Assembly: GCA_958299035.1 (NCBI GenBank)
Contig: CATQJL010000326.1
Coordinates: 1,192,232 to 1,256,231, forward strand
Origin: Cylicocyclus nassatus
Taxonomy: Eukaryota > Nematoda > Chromadorea > Rhabditida > Strongylidae
Direction: 5' to 3'
DNA: 64,000 nt
Part shown: positions 16,734-27,277 of the stretch, piece by piece
Layout: the number at the start of each line of letters is the position of its first letter
How positions within the stretch are numbered: position 1 is the first letter of the stretch
Program-made: the position numbers and the translations under genes
The notes under the pieces: model-generated
Seen by the model: only the letters and a program-made list of their open reading frames with translations
Database searches by the model: none
Told to the model about the DNA's origin: nothing

Positions 16734-17408
16734 CAGGGTGTCCCAAAAAAGTGCCTACTTTTTGATTGTTAATAACTTTCATGTTCTGAGATCTTTCAGG
16801 TTTAGGTATCATTTCGTAGAGCTGGCTTCAGCTTAGATTTACGATATGGAGCGAAGTACCGATCTCTCTTCACTACCGTAGCATTACGGTAGGAAATCGC
16901 AGCATATGGCGCCACTGTGAGTAAGGCCGTTCAGAAAAAATATATATATATAAATCTAGGAAAATGCGTAACAGGTTTTCGTGCATGCTAATCTCACTAC
17001 ATAATCTTTTGCGCATTCGCGGGGCTTTTTAAATGGCGAAATCAAATTTTTGACGAATATAAGAGATTGGTTGTTACGGTATATCTGCCGCAATTTATGA
17101 GAAGAGCGTTACGGTGAAGTGTGAGCTCTATATTTACAATCAGCTACTTGATTGACCTGGTGTACAAGTTTTCAGCTTCTTCACTTTCTTAGGAGTAAAT
17201 TAAGTCCCTCAATGGCGCCAAACCCTGCTCAAGGTTTCTACTGTAAACCTACAGTAATGAAAAATAAAACGGTAACTTGCTCTATATTGTGAATCTAATT
17301 GTAAGTTGAAGCCAGCTCTACAAAATGGTACGTAAAGCTTCTCGAAAGACTTCATGACAAAAGCGTTATTAACAATCAAACAGTAGACACATTTTTTGGA
17401 ACACTCTG
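16734..17408. mobile_element. Tc1/mariner-type MITE, CAGGGTGTCCC family, copy 1
   Basis: The left end CAGGGTGTCCCAAAAAAGTG and right end GGAACACTCTG are inverted, both flanked by TA. TIR similarity extends about 120 bp, including TGATTGTTAATAAC / GTTATTAACAATCA and GTAGAGCTGGCTTCA / TGAAGCCAGCTCTAC. The interior shares GATATGGAGCGAA...TACCGTAG-type sequence with the copies at 22810 and 23369. No transposase frame. Confidence 0.85.
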
Positions 17409-19999
17409 TATAGTAACACCCCCAGTTCAACGTTTGTTTTATGCAAGGCACTCTGTAACTGGCACTCACCTTGAAGGAATACGAGTGTTTGATAAACCTC
17501 ATACCTCATGATGCAAAGATGATGGGACAGTGAACTAATGCACTGACTCAAACACAGTGCCAGGTCTGTATTTTGTTTTTTGCTTCGCCCTATGAACAGT
17601 TTTGATTTTGGAACAGCTCAAATGATGGTTGATGAATATCCAATGTTCCCTTTTTCGATATTTATAAAGATTGTTGAAATTTTTCAATCTGGTTAGGTAA
17701 ATGCCAGCATCGAATTTTTGTGACCCGCTCTCATTTCAAGCAATTCTGGATGTGAGAGTCGAGGAGTGGAGGGTTTGCACTAATCTGAAAAAAATGGAAC
17801 TCAGCAGAAATCGCACATTAACAGAAAAAAGAATAAACCTCAGGCTTTTGTTCATGCTCATGGAGCAAAAGCTCCCAAAGTTTGATACTTAGTAAGATAG
17901 AGTGAAGAAAAGAAGCATAGAACAAGAATTTGATTGAATGAAGTCTTCTAGATGGATATATGATCTTCTGCACCCCCCGACTCGGAGCTACTCAGACAGT
18001 CGAAGGGATACCTCCAAATGCCGAGGCTCTGCCACTTCATTTCTCTGGAGCCCTCCCATTTCACGCGTTTTGGTGCTCCGGGACTTTTCCAAATCTGGCG
18101 CACCCCCGGAGCAGAGATTTGCGAGCACCGGGGAGGGGTCCCATTTTCCCATTTCGCCTTCTTGTGACGTCACCGTGTTTGAGTAAGTCTGCCCCAGACC
18201 CAAAGGTGGAGCGCATGCGCTTCTTATCAAATTGGACCAGTTGTTCGACAGTGGCACTTTCAGGATTTTCACAGATTTAAATACATAGTTCTAAACCGCA
18301 ACGCTTGCTAGTGCCCCTTTTTGAACACTACACTGAGGGTACAGGTTCAAAAGACAAAAATTTGAGCTTTTTCAAATTTGCACACAACTCGAAAGCTTTG
18401 ATTCTTCTCTTTGTGAGGTTGCGCCGCCAAGGTACCAATGGTAAGTTAACTGGCCGGGACACCATTTTACATCCAGTAGTGGGCTGCATTTGAGAGTGTT
18501 CCTTGATCCCGATAAAGTTTTAAGACTCAACGAGTTGTTTCTCTCTCCAGCAGCTCCTGAGCAAAGAGTGTACAATGCGCGCAATCCTGCTTCATGGTCG
18601 TGCTCTAACGATTTCGAATAGCCAGATAAATAAGTTCGAAAGACTATTCATGTAGAAAAGTTCTTCCTTTTTTCAACTAGTCTCCTCTGCTCTTCCTTGA
18701 GTATTCTATCTAGATTCCTTCTTTGACATTTTGTTTTGACCGCCGCGGTTGTAGCACGCCATCTCGCATACAGAATAAATTAATGATGACTGGCAAATGA
18801 CTGAAGAAGTTTCTCCAAATGGATGATACACTTCAGAGCTTTTTTGCGATATCTGCGACACCCTGTGTGTTATAGTCAGAGCCCGCTTCCGACACTGACA
18901 TCTTTGCGTAAATTTCTTAGTGGTGCCTGTGGTTCTTGATTTGCACTAGTTGGGATTGTGGCAGCGACGGCTGACAACATCTGCTTCCGCTATTTTGTTT
19001 CCTATGATGTGGTTCAATTTCCTCTCGAATGTCGTTGGTCATCACTACAGCGCACATTTCTGATAGTAACATAACTGACTACCATCGCTGTACACAAAAA
19101 AACGTTAGATGTGAAGACCGTCCATGTTTTAATATATGGGCTCTAGATATGCTCAAAATGAATAGCAGTAGCAACGGTCACTCTATAAAAGGAAGAAAAT
19201 TTCCATAAATCTGCTTTCACTATCTCGATTTTTAGTAAGTTTCTTGGTAACACTGGCCAGCTTCACCGCTCATTTAACAATCAGGTTCACTGCCACTTGC
19301 TTGAGCCAATAGCAAGCTACCTGTTCATAGAATATGTTATGCAAGTTTGTTGTTTATGAATGCTCCACTTACATCTATCCCAGATAAATCACAGCATTTA
19401 GCATATGTCTCCAGTGCTCAAGTAAACATGACTGCCACAATTGCACTTCATCATAGTGCTTATGAATAGTTGGCCAGTCTAGCCTGACAATGAGTTGAAG
19501 ACGGAAGCCAGTTTTTCCACTACAGATGTCACAACAGCAAAAACCACCACATTCTGGACACCGGGCGCTATGAGGCGCATCAGCCTTTTTTTGTATGATA
19601 ATTACAGCATATCATACGAATGTTTTTCAAAATGAATTTGAACCGACATTTGCTTCATTACAGTTGTCAATTAAGCTAATGCAAAATAATCATCAGAGAA
19701 ACAGCAGCGCTTGCTGCCTTGAAAGCCTTACAAGAATGAGTGCGAATGTTGGAAAGGTACACTTCTTGTGCCGACCGTATCGAAACAAAACTCACTGCAT
19801 ATATATATCCGGAATATTGTGCGTATTACTCGAAGTCACTGTATGAGTTTCTGCTTATTATTCTGTCAAAATCCACAGTAAGGTCACAGCTAAACTTTTT
19901 TTGATCCATGGTCGAGAATACAACAACTGATTAGAGCTTTCTATTTGTGCCGTAGGGCTAACTTAGCCATTTGATGTATGTGGTCGATAGGGTTGACAT
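17409..19999. other. No supported gene
   Basis: Nothing joins into a credible gene. The segment 17960-18270 is GC-richer than its surroundings and may be an unclassified repeat. A minus-strand frame near 18900-18990 looks peptide-like but has no supporting context. Confidence 0.35.
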
Positions 20000-20725
20000 T
20001 TACCTCCTTGATCGAGGTCGCATACACTGCGCCGGCGACAGAAAACACGTGGCTATGTCGTCATCAAGGCTTCGACGATCGAAATCCGCTCTTTTTTCAT
20101 CCCTTTTTGTGGCGAACACATTATGTTGAGTTCTGAAGAAGAGGTCGTGATGTGCTGTATCAGTCTGCTCAGTAGAATATAAAAGTGCTGCCCGAATCCA
20201 ACTCGACTGGTGCATGCGAACTCCGAAAGGGAATGGTTATGTAGTGATTTGCAAAAAGGAACTTCTAATGTGTTTGAAAGAGTGGCAAAGATAAAAGCAA
20301 GCATCTCCTTGTAAACCAAAAGCGCGAAATAGTGCAACTGATTGTGAGCTGAAAAAGTGAGTAAAAGAATAGACACAATTTGAACGTTCGTTCACAATCA
20401 TACTTGACTAAACGCTTCTAACCTTACTCCTGTGGTCTCTCACTATACACTGATACTTGAATTTGTAAACGTTGGAAGTGTTTTGCTTTTACAATAATCA
20501 TAAATTCTCAGATATCGACGCAAGGGTTAATACTGTTAGAACGGATGCGCATGACATATTCGGTTTTAATGTTCCATCTTACCTCATCAGCAATCGTATC
20601 AAAGCATCATTACTGAGCCTTTTCTTGAGCCGCGGAATCTCTTCAGTTTCTTCTAGCATGGCTACGGATTGAATGATGAGAAGTGAATTCAACAGGAGCA
20701 GCAAGAGATTTTTTAAAAAATTCAT
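20000..20725 (-). CDS. Secreted peptide precursor with C-x6-C ring, allatostatin-C-like
   Basis: Exon 1 is 20725-20583 and exon 2 is 20201-20000; phase 2 joins cleanly, giving 114 residues and TAA. Exon 1 starts MNFLKNLLLLLLNSLLIIQS, a textbook signal peptide, then reaches a PRLKKR dibasic site. Exon 2 carries further basic sites (ATKRDEKR, FDRRS) and ends DDDIATCFLSPAQCMRPRS. The ring C-FLSPAQ-C has six residues between cysteines with proline at position four. The arthropod allatostatin C ring (C-YFNPIS-C) has the same spacing and the same proline. Prohormone convertase processing and disulfide formation in the secretory pathway are inferred. The exon 2 acceptor (GTCGAG) is weak, and a nearby CACCAG acceptor would shift the frame and destroy the peptide, so a transcript is needed. 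Phe is absent after the ring, unlike typical allatostatin C. Confidence 0.6.
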
Positions 20726-22809
20726 TACCTGAAAACGAAAATCAAACAGAGTTAAGTTCAAAAGGATGTCGAGAATAGCTTTCAAATAGCTGGATAAGAA
20801 ACATATGCAGCCTTTCTGCAGCACACACTCTCTCGGATCTTACTGGAGGGAGATGGAGAATGCATAGACATGAGCTCCTCTGCCTAAACCACGCCCATCT
20901 TTGACAGGCATTCCGGTAAGATACTACGACTATGTCGAAAACCCCTAGCTTTGGTAGATCATCTTTACTAAGCAATGGCTCAAATACTTTGAGAACAGGA
21001 ATTGGTGCGAAAGCAAGCATTAGTCAATGTAGTAATTGATCGGAATGTACAGAGCATATTCGATAGTCCAGTAAAGTTTGATACTCCGGAAAACATTCTT
21101 CTATTTGCTGTCTTTGATAGCTCTGTCGAAGAGTCTAGCTGTAGTGATGCTCAGCTTTGAGGCCGCTTGCGAGCATGTCGTTAAAGTTTGAAATAAAAAT
21201 GCTTCATGTCTCTACAGCACAAGTCTCAGCGTGGTATTCCGATACCATTCCTTGATCAGCCCTTTATTTATGGAATTTCGCAAGGTTCCCCTACTAAGAC
21301 GATCAGTTCAAAAGACTTCGGTAAGCATAAGAAAAGCCAAAAGTGTCATAGCTCTGTTTTGCATCACAAACGTATAGTCCACATATCGAAGTGTGATATG
21401 AAGAGGAAGAGCTTCTGAAAAGGGACATGACTGTTGATGGTGGCAGAAGAGCAAGTAAGGAGAGTAGCAGGCATAGGCAGGACTGAGATTTCTTTTTTCT
21501 TCCCCCTCAAGCGAAACCTCGTATTTACGTTTACACGCGAGCAGAAATAATAATTATCGAAGCTCATAATTGCTCCGGGAAACTTCTTCGCTTACATAAC
21601 GATATACGTTCCAAAATGTTATTGCTTGCACTAAATTTCTTTGTGAAGTAGTCTTCACTACTGAGCTATTGAGCAGAAGCCAACAACGCGGAAAGTCATT
21701 AGCGTTCTCCGAGAGATCAGCAACTTTTATACACGAGCGACCTTGAACAATGCAAGACTATGTCTGCCAGCGATATCCGTAAACACACGAGGCACCACTA
21801 TAAGGCCAAAGGCATACTTCCCGCGATTCCGTCAAATCGCTACATTCGCTCGACCTGGGCCAGATTTCTACAGATTAATCGTGCATGGATTCCAAATGCA
21901 TAGGAGCGTAGCTGCTGTAGGTTGTCGCAAAAGAATCAAGTCTGGCCCAAGCAAAGCGCGCTTCCAGTTATGGGGGGGGGGGGGGAGAGGCGCGATTTTT
22001 ATTTCCAGACGGACACCAATCAGCGCATTTTTGGTATTTTATGAAGATCGGGAGGCAATTTAATTTCCAACAAGATATGTACGATCGTCCCGTGGGTTGC
22101 TCGATCCTTATTAACCTGAGGTAGATTCAATGAATGTTGGAGGTCAATAATACGCGAAAATGCAGCTACGCAATTTCGCAATATTTCAATCAATTTTTCA
22201 CCAAACGCCCTCAAACTTCATATGTATTAGCACCAGATACTAACTAAGCTAGAGCACTTTGTCTGAGTCATTAAAAGACCTTCTTAGCTCCAGATTGGGC
22301 TATTAAACTGGTGACCTCTGGAGAAATCGCACTTCTTGACCGTCTCCCTCGGTGAAGTCCAAATCGCGCAGAGCCTGATATCGCGTGTATGCCTTAGCCT
22401 AAGAGTGAGCAGTTTCAAATCCTGGGCGCCAGGATCTAAAACTGCTCAAGAAACAATCGGCCAGATTTCTTACCTCGTAAGAAATTCTGCCAGTTAAGAA
22501 ATCTGGCTTTTTTGCTGCGCGAGAGATCTGCTAGGCATATGACCATTTTTTGCAGATTCCGATCTACCACAAAAGTGCTTTTTGAACTGCCACAATTCTC
22601 TTGGAATATAATTATTTTATGCATATGCTCTGGTAATAAAAAGCTGAAAAGAGAGCTGATTCCTAGCTGCTTAGAAGCACTTCAAGTGTATCTCGGCAAC
22701 AGTCTCAACAAGTCGCAACAAAATCCTTATTTCCATTGAGGATGTCACTAAATTATGCTTAGTCTTAATAAAGCCTTGATTTTGTTTCGTTAGCAAGCAT
22801 CCCCAAATA
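20726..22809. other. No supported gene
   Basis: This is the upstream flank of the peptide gene. A TTTTCAG acceptor lies directly before its start codon (20726-20735), which would fit spliced-leader addition. A run of 14 G lies at 21972-21985. Confidence 0.35.
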
Positions 22810-23368
22810 CAGGGTGTCCCAGAAAGATGTGCACACTGTTTGATCGTTAATAATTCTCTTGCTATCAAGTCTTTTGCCGAGCTTGAGTAACATTCTGTAG
22901 AGCGAGGTTCAACTTAGGTTTACTGTTTGGAGCATAATCAATTATTCATCACATTAGGGTAACGGTATGAACCTCCAGCGTACAGGGCCACTGTAAAGTA
23001 GTCTATTAGTGGAATAATTCCAAAAAAATTCGAAGCTTTGTGTACCAAGGTTTTCAGGCGTGCTGACTTCACCACACAAGTTTTTGCCAGTTTTTCGAGC
23101 TTTCTCAATGATGCGATCACATTTCTGGCCAACATTGGGAAAAAAGTCGTTACTCTGAACCTGAAATAACTTATGAAAGAAGCACTATACTGAAGTGCAA
23201 ATTCCATATTTGGAATCAGCGACTTCAATTGACCCGGTTCTAGAGTTTTGGCTTGTTTTTTTTTCTTTCTGAGGCAAATATCGCTTTCATCGGCTCAAAA
23301 TTCTTCTCGAAGTTCCTGCCGTAATCCAACAATAACGAAGAGTAATTAAACATTCGCCCCATACTATA

Positions 23369-24038
23369 CAGGGTGTCCCAAATGTGAACACTGTTTGATC
23401 GTTAATAACTCTCTTGCTTTCATGTCTTTCACCGAGCTTGAAGCGCCATTCTGGCGAGTTTCAACTTAGATTTATAGTATGGAGCGAATCATCGATCGCT
23501 CTTTGTTACTGTAGGATTACGGTGTGAACTTTCAGCATGTGGATCCATTGTGAAATATGCCTTTTGACAAAAATTTCTTCAAAAAATCTGAAAAATCGTG
23601 CACTAGGGTTTTCCAGCACGCTGATTCCACTACACAACTTTTTACGATTGTTTTTGGCTTTTTTGACGGTGCAATACCATTTCTGACAAATGCTGGAAAT
23701 TCAGTTGTTACGGTCTACCAGGGATAACCTTGGAAAAAAGCATCACAGTAAAGTGAAGATTTCATATTCGAAATCAGCGGCTGCCATTACCGTAGTATAA
23801 GAGTTTTTGGCTTGTTTGGTTTTGTTTCGAGGAGAATATGGCCTCCAATGGCCTAAAATCCTTGTCGAAGTTCCTACCGTAATGCTACAGTAACGAAGAG
23901 TGATCGATGAATCGCTCCATACTATAAATCTAAGTTGGACCTCGCTCTACAAAACGGTACCTAAAGCTTCTCGAGAAACTCTGTTACAAGAGAGTTATTT
24001 ACAATTGAACAGTGTTCACATTTTTTTGGAACACCCTG
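23369..24038. mobile_element. Tc1/mariner-type MITE, CAGGGTGTCCC family, copy 3 (nested)
   Basis: The left end CAGGGTGTCCCAAATGTGAA and right end TTTTTGGAACACCCTG are inverted, with TA on both sides (23367-23368 and 24039-24040). GAACACTGTTTGATCG pairs with the near-complement near 24003. At 670 bp it is close in length to copy 1 (675 bp), so this is probably the standard size of the family. It lies inside copy 2. Confidence 0.82.
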
Positions 24039-24047
24039 TACATCTAA

Positions 24048-24479
24048 CAAGGGAAGCGTGTGCTGGTCTTAAGAGCATTAAGCAGTGGTTCCAAATCCGC
24101 CTTACAAATCTGCCAAGCGCCTCTGGACGCTGAGTTATGGGCGTTTTTCATTTCAAAAAAATTGAACGCAAAACTGGAACAAAATCGTTCACATTTGCAA
24201 AAATAGTCCAGTGTCAAGCATCAGAACCGTCTATGCAATGGATACATTTTGTCTAATATGCTAATACTTAATATTGCTTTATCTGAGCGCTGAAAAAATT
24301 GTAACAATTGATTTTACCTGAATTCTGCATTCATTTTTCATTCTTGGAAACGGTCACAACTCGGAGTTCAGAGGCGCTGGGCAGATTTGGAAGGCAGATT
24401 TGGAATCACCGTGCAGGACTCTTCAAAGCAGTATGGGTCTCATTCAAAAAGACCACTTCGACTAAACACGCTTCCCTTG
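24048..24479. mobile_element. CAAGGGAA-family MITE with TAA target duplication (nested)
   Basis: The left end CAAGGGAAGCGTGT and right end ACACGCTTCCCTTG are perfect inverted repeats, flanked on both sides by TAA (24045-24047, 24480-24482). Interior arms pair around CTCTGGACGCTGAGTT and AACTCGGAGTTCAGAG. It splits the right arm of the 22810 element. The 3-bp TNA duplication and CAAGGGAA ends recur at 43431-43864 (TGA) and 62559-63011 (TCA). Confidence 0.82.
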
Positions 24480-25079
24480 TAAGTTGAACCTCGCTCTACA
24501 GAACGGTACCTCAAGCTTGGTGAAAGACATGGAAGCAAGATAGTTATTAACGATCAAACAGTGTGCACATCTTTTTGGGACAACCTGTATTTCGTACTGA
24601 AGATGGAGTTTTTTGCTTGGAGTTTTAGAATAGTGCATGAAACTCCAATATGCTCCAAAAACTGAAAAAAAAGGCCACCACTTTCAGACTTATCAGTTTC
24701 GATTTCGGAAGTGACTTATTTAAAATGACGAGAGGAATCACTGAAATATGAGATAATCTCAAGTACGTAATATTTTTTCGGTTACAGAACCTTGAAGTTC
24801 GTTATGTCCACATCCTTATGCAAGAATAGTAAAACGAGTGGCCCATTCTTCATCAACAATGCTTTAAAACATACATTATCGCAAAGGTATTAGATGTGTA
24901 TCTGGTATGATCCCCGATATTCACATTTGTCAAGTCCTTGGCAAATATGAAAAATGTTAAACTGATGTGCAAAACCTATTTACCGTGATTTTATGATCCA
25001 TAGGGAGTAAGCGAATTTTCAGGTACAACAAGAACAAACCAGGTAACTTCATTGGCGAGCTTGTCGAAAGTTGAACAGT

Positions 25080-25360
25080 GGCGGACCGATGGTTGGGAGA
25101 GGGGTGGGGGTGTCAATTGTTCAGATTTGGAATAAGTGAAATGAATTCTAAAATTTTTGAAAAATCAAAAAAGCCTTGCTGAAAAATTTTTTGGAGGCTA
25201 CTGCCACGCACCTCTTCGCAAAAATTCAGGGTCTATGGGCCGGCAGAAACTTTGAGAAGCATTCCAGAAAATTTTTCGAGTGCGTAGCTACCACCACGCA
25301 CTTCCATGCAAAAAAAAATTTTCTCGCCCCAGCGGAAATATTGGGACCGCCACCGGTTTG
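25080..25360 (+). repeat. Dispersed repeat with an internal dimer, copy 1
   Basis: This matches 53140-53400 at low but continuous similarity. Both contain two rounds of AAAAATTTTT..GGAG/CGAG followed by a GC-rich half (CCACGCACCTCTTCGC here), then a segment CGCCCC..CGGAAAT..TGGG. The half-units are about 90 bp. No TIRs or poly-A tail were found, so the class is unknown. Confidence 0.5.
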
Positions 25361-26705
25361 CAGGTAGTTTTTTAGACTCTCTAGATCATACGAAATACTT
25401 ATCAATACAGCACTATCGAGATTTTCAAGGTATCGAGATCCCATTTTGATTCATGATAAAATTACGGCGACGAAGTCCTTGCAGACACTTCAAAGGCAAT
25501 ATCCGCATGGATTGTCTGTTTTCCAGAAGTGTTCCATACTACCATTGCAAGGTAACCTATCTCCTCTATGTTTCATTGATGTATGTATTTGATGGCACTA
25601 ATTATGAATGCTTCAAGCAAACCACTCGTGATCCTACTCGAGACAGCATGCGATCCTGACGACTGACTACGAATACTAGTGGTCCCAAGATTTCGTGCGC
25701 GAGGAGTTGGGGAGGGAGGGGGGGGGGGGACAGTTTCGCGAATGAAGGTGGTGTGGGATCTTTTCCAATATTTGTGTGCCTATAAGTGCGAGATTTTAGA
25801 AGGGAAACCCAAGAAAGTATACTAAGCTGATCGGAACCTCGAAAAATTTTCGAAACTATTGCAATTGCTTACGAGTATAAACTAGACACTTGCACTTTTT
25901 GTAGCTCAGATGAGCGACTTGAAATTTCACCATTCATTCTCGAGGGCGAAGCCCGCCCTCTCCTGCCCCGCCCCCACGGACTACGAACCTATCTTTAGCG
26001 AAGACGTATCAAATGTTGCACGGACACGTGTGAGTCCTGAAGATAAGTACGTAAAGGACCATCCCGGAGAACACTACTCATCCGCGATTGAAGAGAGTAG
26101 TAATACTGGCTCGAAAGCACTGTCGGCGTACGGATGTAAAGATTATGTTAAAAAGCGGAATCCAGGAAAGAAAAATAGACCGTTCATTTTCGCTGTCCTC
26201 CTCCAGTAAAAACTCAAATGCCGATTTTCCCATTCATGAACCTGACGAAACAAGGACATGGTGACTGGGAGAGATGTCATCATGTAATCAAGCAGATGTT
26301 ATGCATGAAATGTTGGCGCTGTCACACTACATTCTAAATTCTCATCCCACTCACAACGCGATAATCTGTGGAGTGCTGTAAAGCAGATGTACTAAACTCG
26401 CATCACCGTTTACTACTTCATTGTGACTGGGTGAACATTTGACTTCAATACCCGAATCAAACGTGCTACTACCAATTGTCAGAAGTTCCGATGTAATTGT
26501 TAGAAAAACTCTCTTCAATTTGTTTACTCCATTTTCCGGCTCATTTGCTAGCTCAAGAAAGGGCTCAGAAAACATGCAGAGAGTTAAAGGCATACAAAAA
26601 CCGATCGCTGATGTTCTTGCACTTTCAGAATCTCAACTGCACAAAGAAGTTCAAAAGTCGTTGACACATAAGTATCTCTACGGCTGTTGACCAAATATTT
26701 GACAA
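25361..26705. other. Two unassigned plus-strand frames, otherwise empty
   Basis: The frames 25910-26209 (99 codons) and 26439-26690 (83 codons) have mixed composition that could be coding, for example LALSESQLHKEVQKSL in the second. I could not join them by a phase-consistent intron or match them to a family. They could be exons of an unrecognised gene or chance frames. Confidence 0.25.
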
Positions 26706-26998
26706 TCCTTAATGTATAAATAAGGCTGATGTCTGCTTGTCTGTCCGTCATGTCGGTACATATTTCTGAATAGAAATTTTCGTTTCTAAACTATCCGGAT
26801 TAGACTCGGCACACATGCACTTCGCGGAGGGGCGGATATCATAGCGTACTAGTCGTCACTGATCGATATCGATTTTATTGACTTTCTGCAGAATTTCACC
26901 TACGAGGCCGGGAGTTGACCGGGGGGGGGGGGTAAGTGAGCACGCTGATTGCGCAGATATATTCGATAGGGCCGAGCGGAGCCGGGCTTACCAACTGG
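26706..26998 (+). mobile_element. Helitron-like non-autonomous element, 293 bp
   Basis: It starts with TC after a host A (TCCTTAATGTATAAATAAGG), then TGTCTGCTTGTCTGTCCGTC. The interior carries the ATAGAAATTTTCGTTTCTA palindrome and a GGCACACATGCACTTCG block. It ends GGGCCGAGCGGAGCCGGG, an eight-base spacer, CTGG, then host T. The 35729-36579 copy has the same order and the same eight-base spacer before CTAG. These are Helitron hallmarks; no coding is present. Confidence 0.65.
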
Positions 26999-27008
26999 TT
27001 AAGTAACC

Positions 27009-27179
27009 TTTGATTCAACTGGCTTGGCACCATTAGGGCGGGGTTTTGTTATCTAATTGAGGCCGCTCGCGCCCGCGACGCACCTGCGTCTCTCTCGCGC
27101 GAGTTCTCTCTGATCATCACCCAGCCTTAATTAGGTCACGGAGCCCCGCCTTTGCCGATGCCAAGCCAGTTGAACCAAA
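27009..27179. mobile_element. Short fold-back MITE, 171 bp
   Basis: TTTGATTCAACTGGCTTGGC on the left pairs with GCCAAGCCAGTTGAACCAAA on the right. The match continues through GGGCGGGGTT / GAGCCCCGCC. It starts 10 bp after the Helitron-like element. Confidence 0.75.
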
Positions 27180-27256
27180 TGGTATATACTGTCCTCGTAG
27201 TCAGTCCTTTTCAAACTCGAATATCTCTCGACTTTTTCGGCGCTTTGTGTAAAATC

Positions 27257-27277
27257 TGCTGCATGACGAAGGCGGTT
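27257..27277. repeat. MITE terminus abutting the LINE 3' end
   Basis: CTGCTGCATGACGAAGGCGG here is the inverted complement of CCGCCTTCGTCATGCAGCAG at 30691-30710. It also matches the ends of the intact 160-bp MITE at 35774-35933. The LINE and a GC-rich palindrome lie between these two ends, as if they had inserted into, and partly replaced, one MITE. Confidence 0.55.

Larger units (their letters stand above)
22810..24587. mobile_element. Tc1/mariner-type MITE, CAGGGTGTCCC family, copy 2 (interrupted outer element)
   Basis: The left end CAGGGTGTCCCAGAAAGATG and right end CATCTTTTTGGGACAACCTG are inverted and TA-flanked (22808-22809; 24588-24589). The next blocks GTGCACACTGTTTGATCGTT and AACGATCAAACAGTGTGCAC are perfect complements. 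So are GTAGAGCGAGGTTCAACTTA-type blocks, apart from the point where a younger element splits the right arm at 24480. The unusually large size is explained by the two nested insertions listed separately. Confidence 0.8.

Noticed and set aside
17960..18280. 106-codon plus frame in GC-richer DNA
   Set aside because: Proline-rich, low-complexity translation with an equally open minus frame; more likely repeat-derived.
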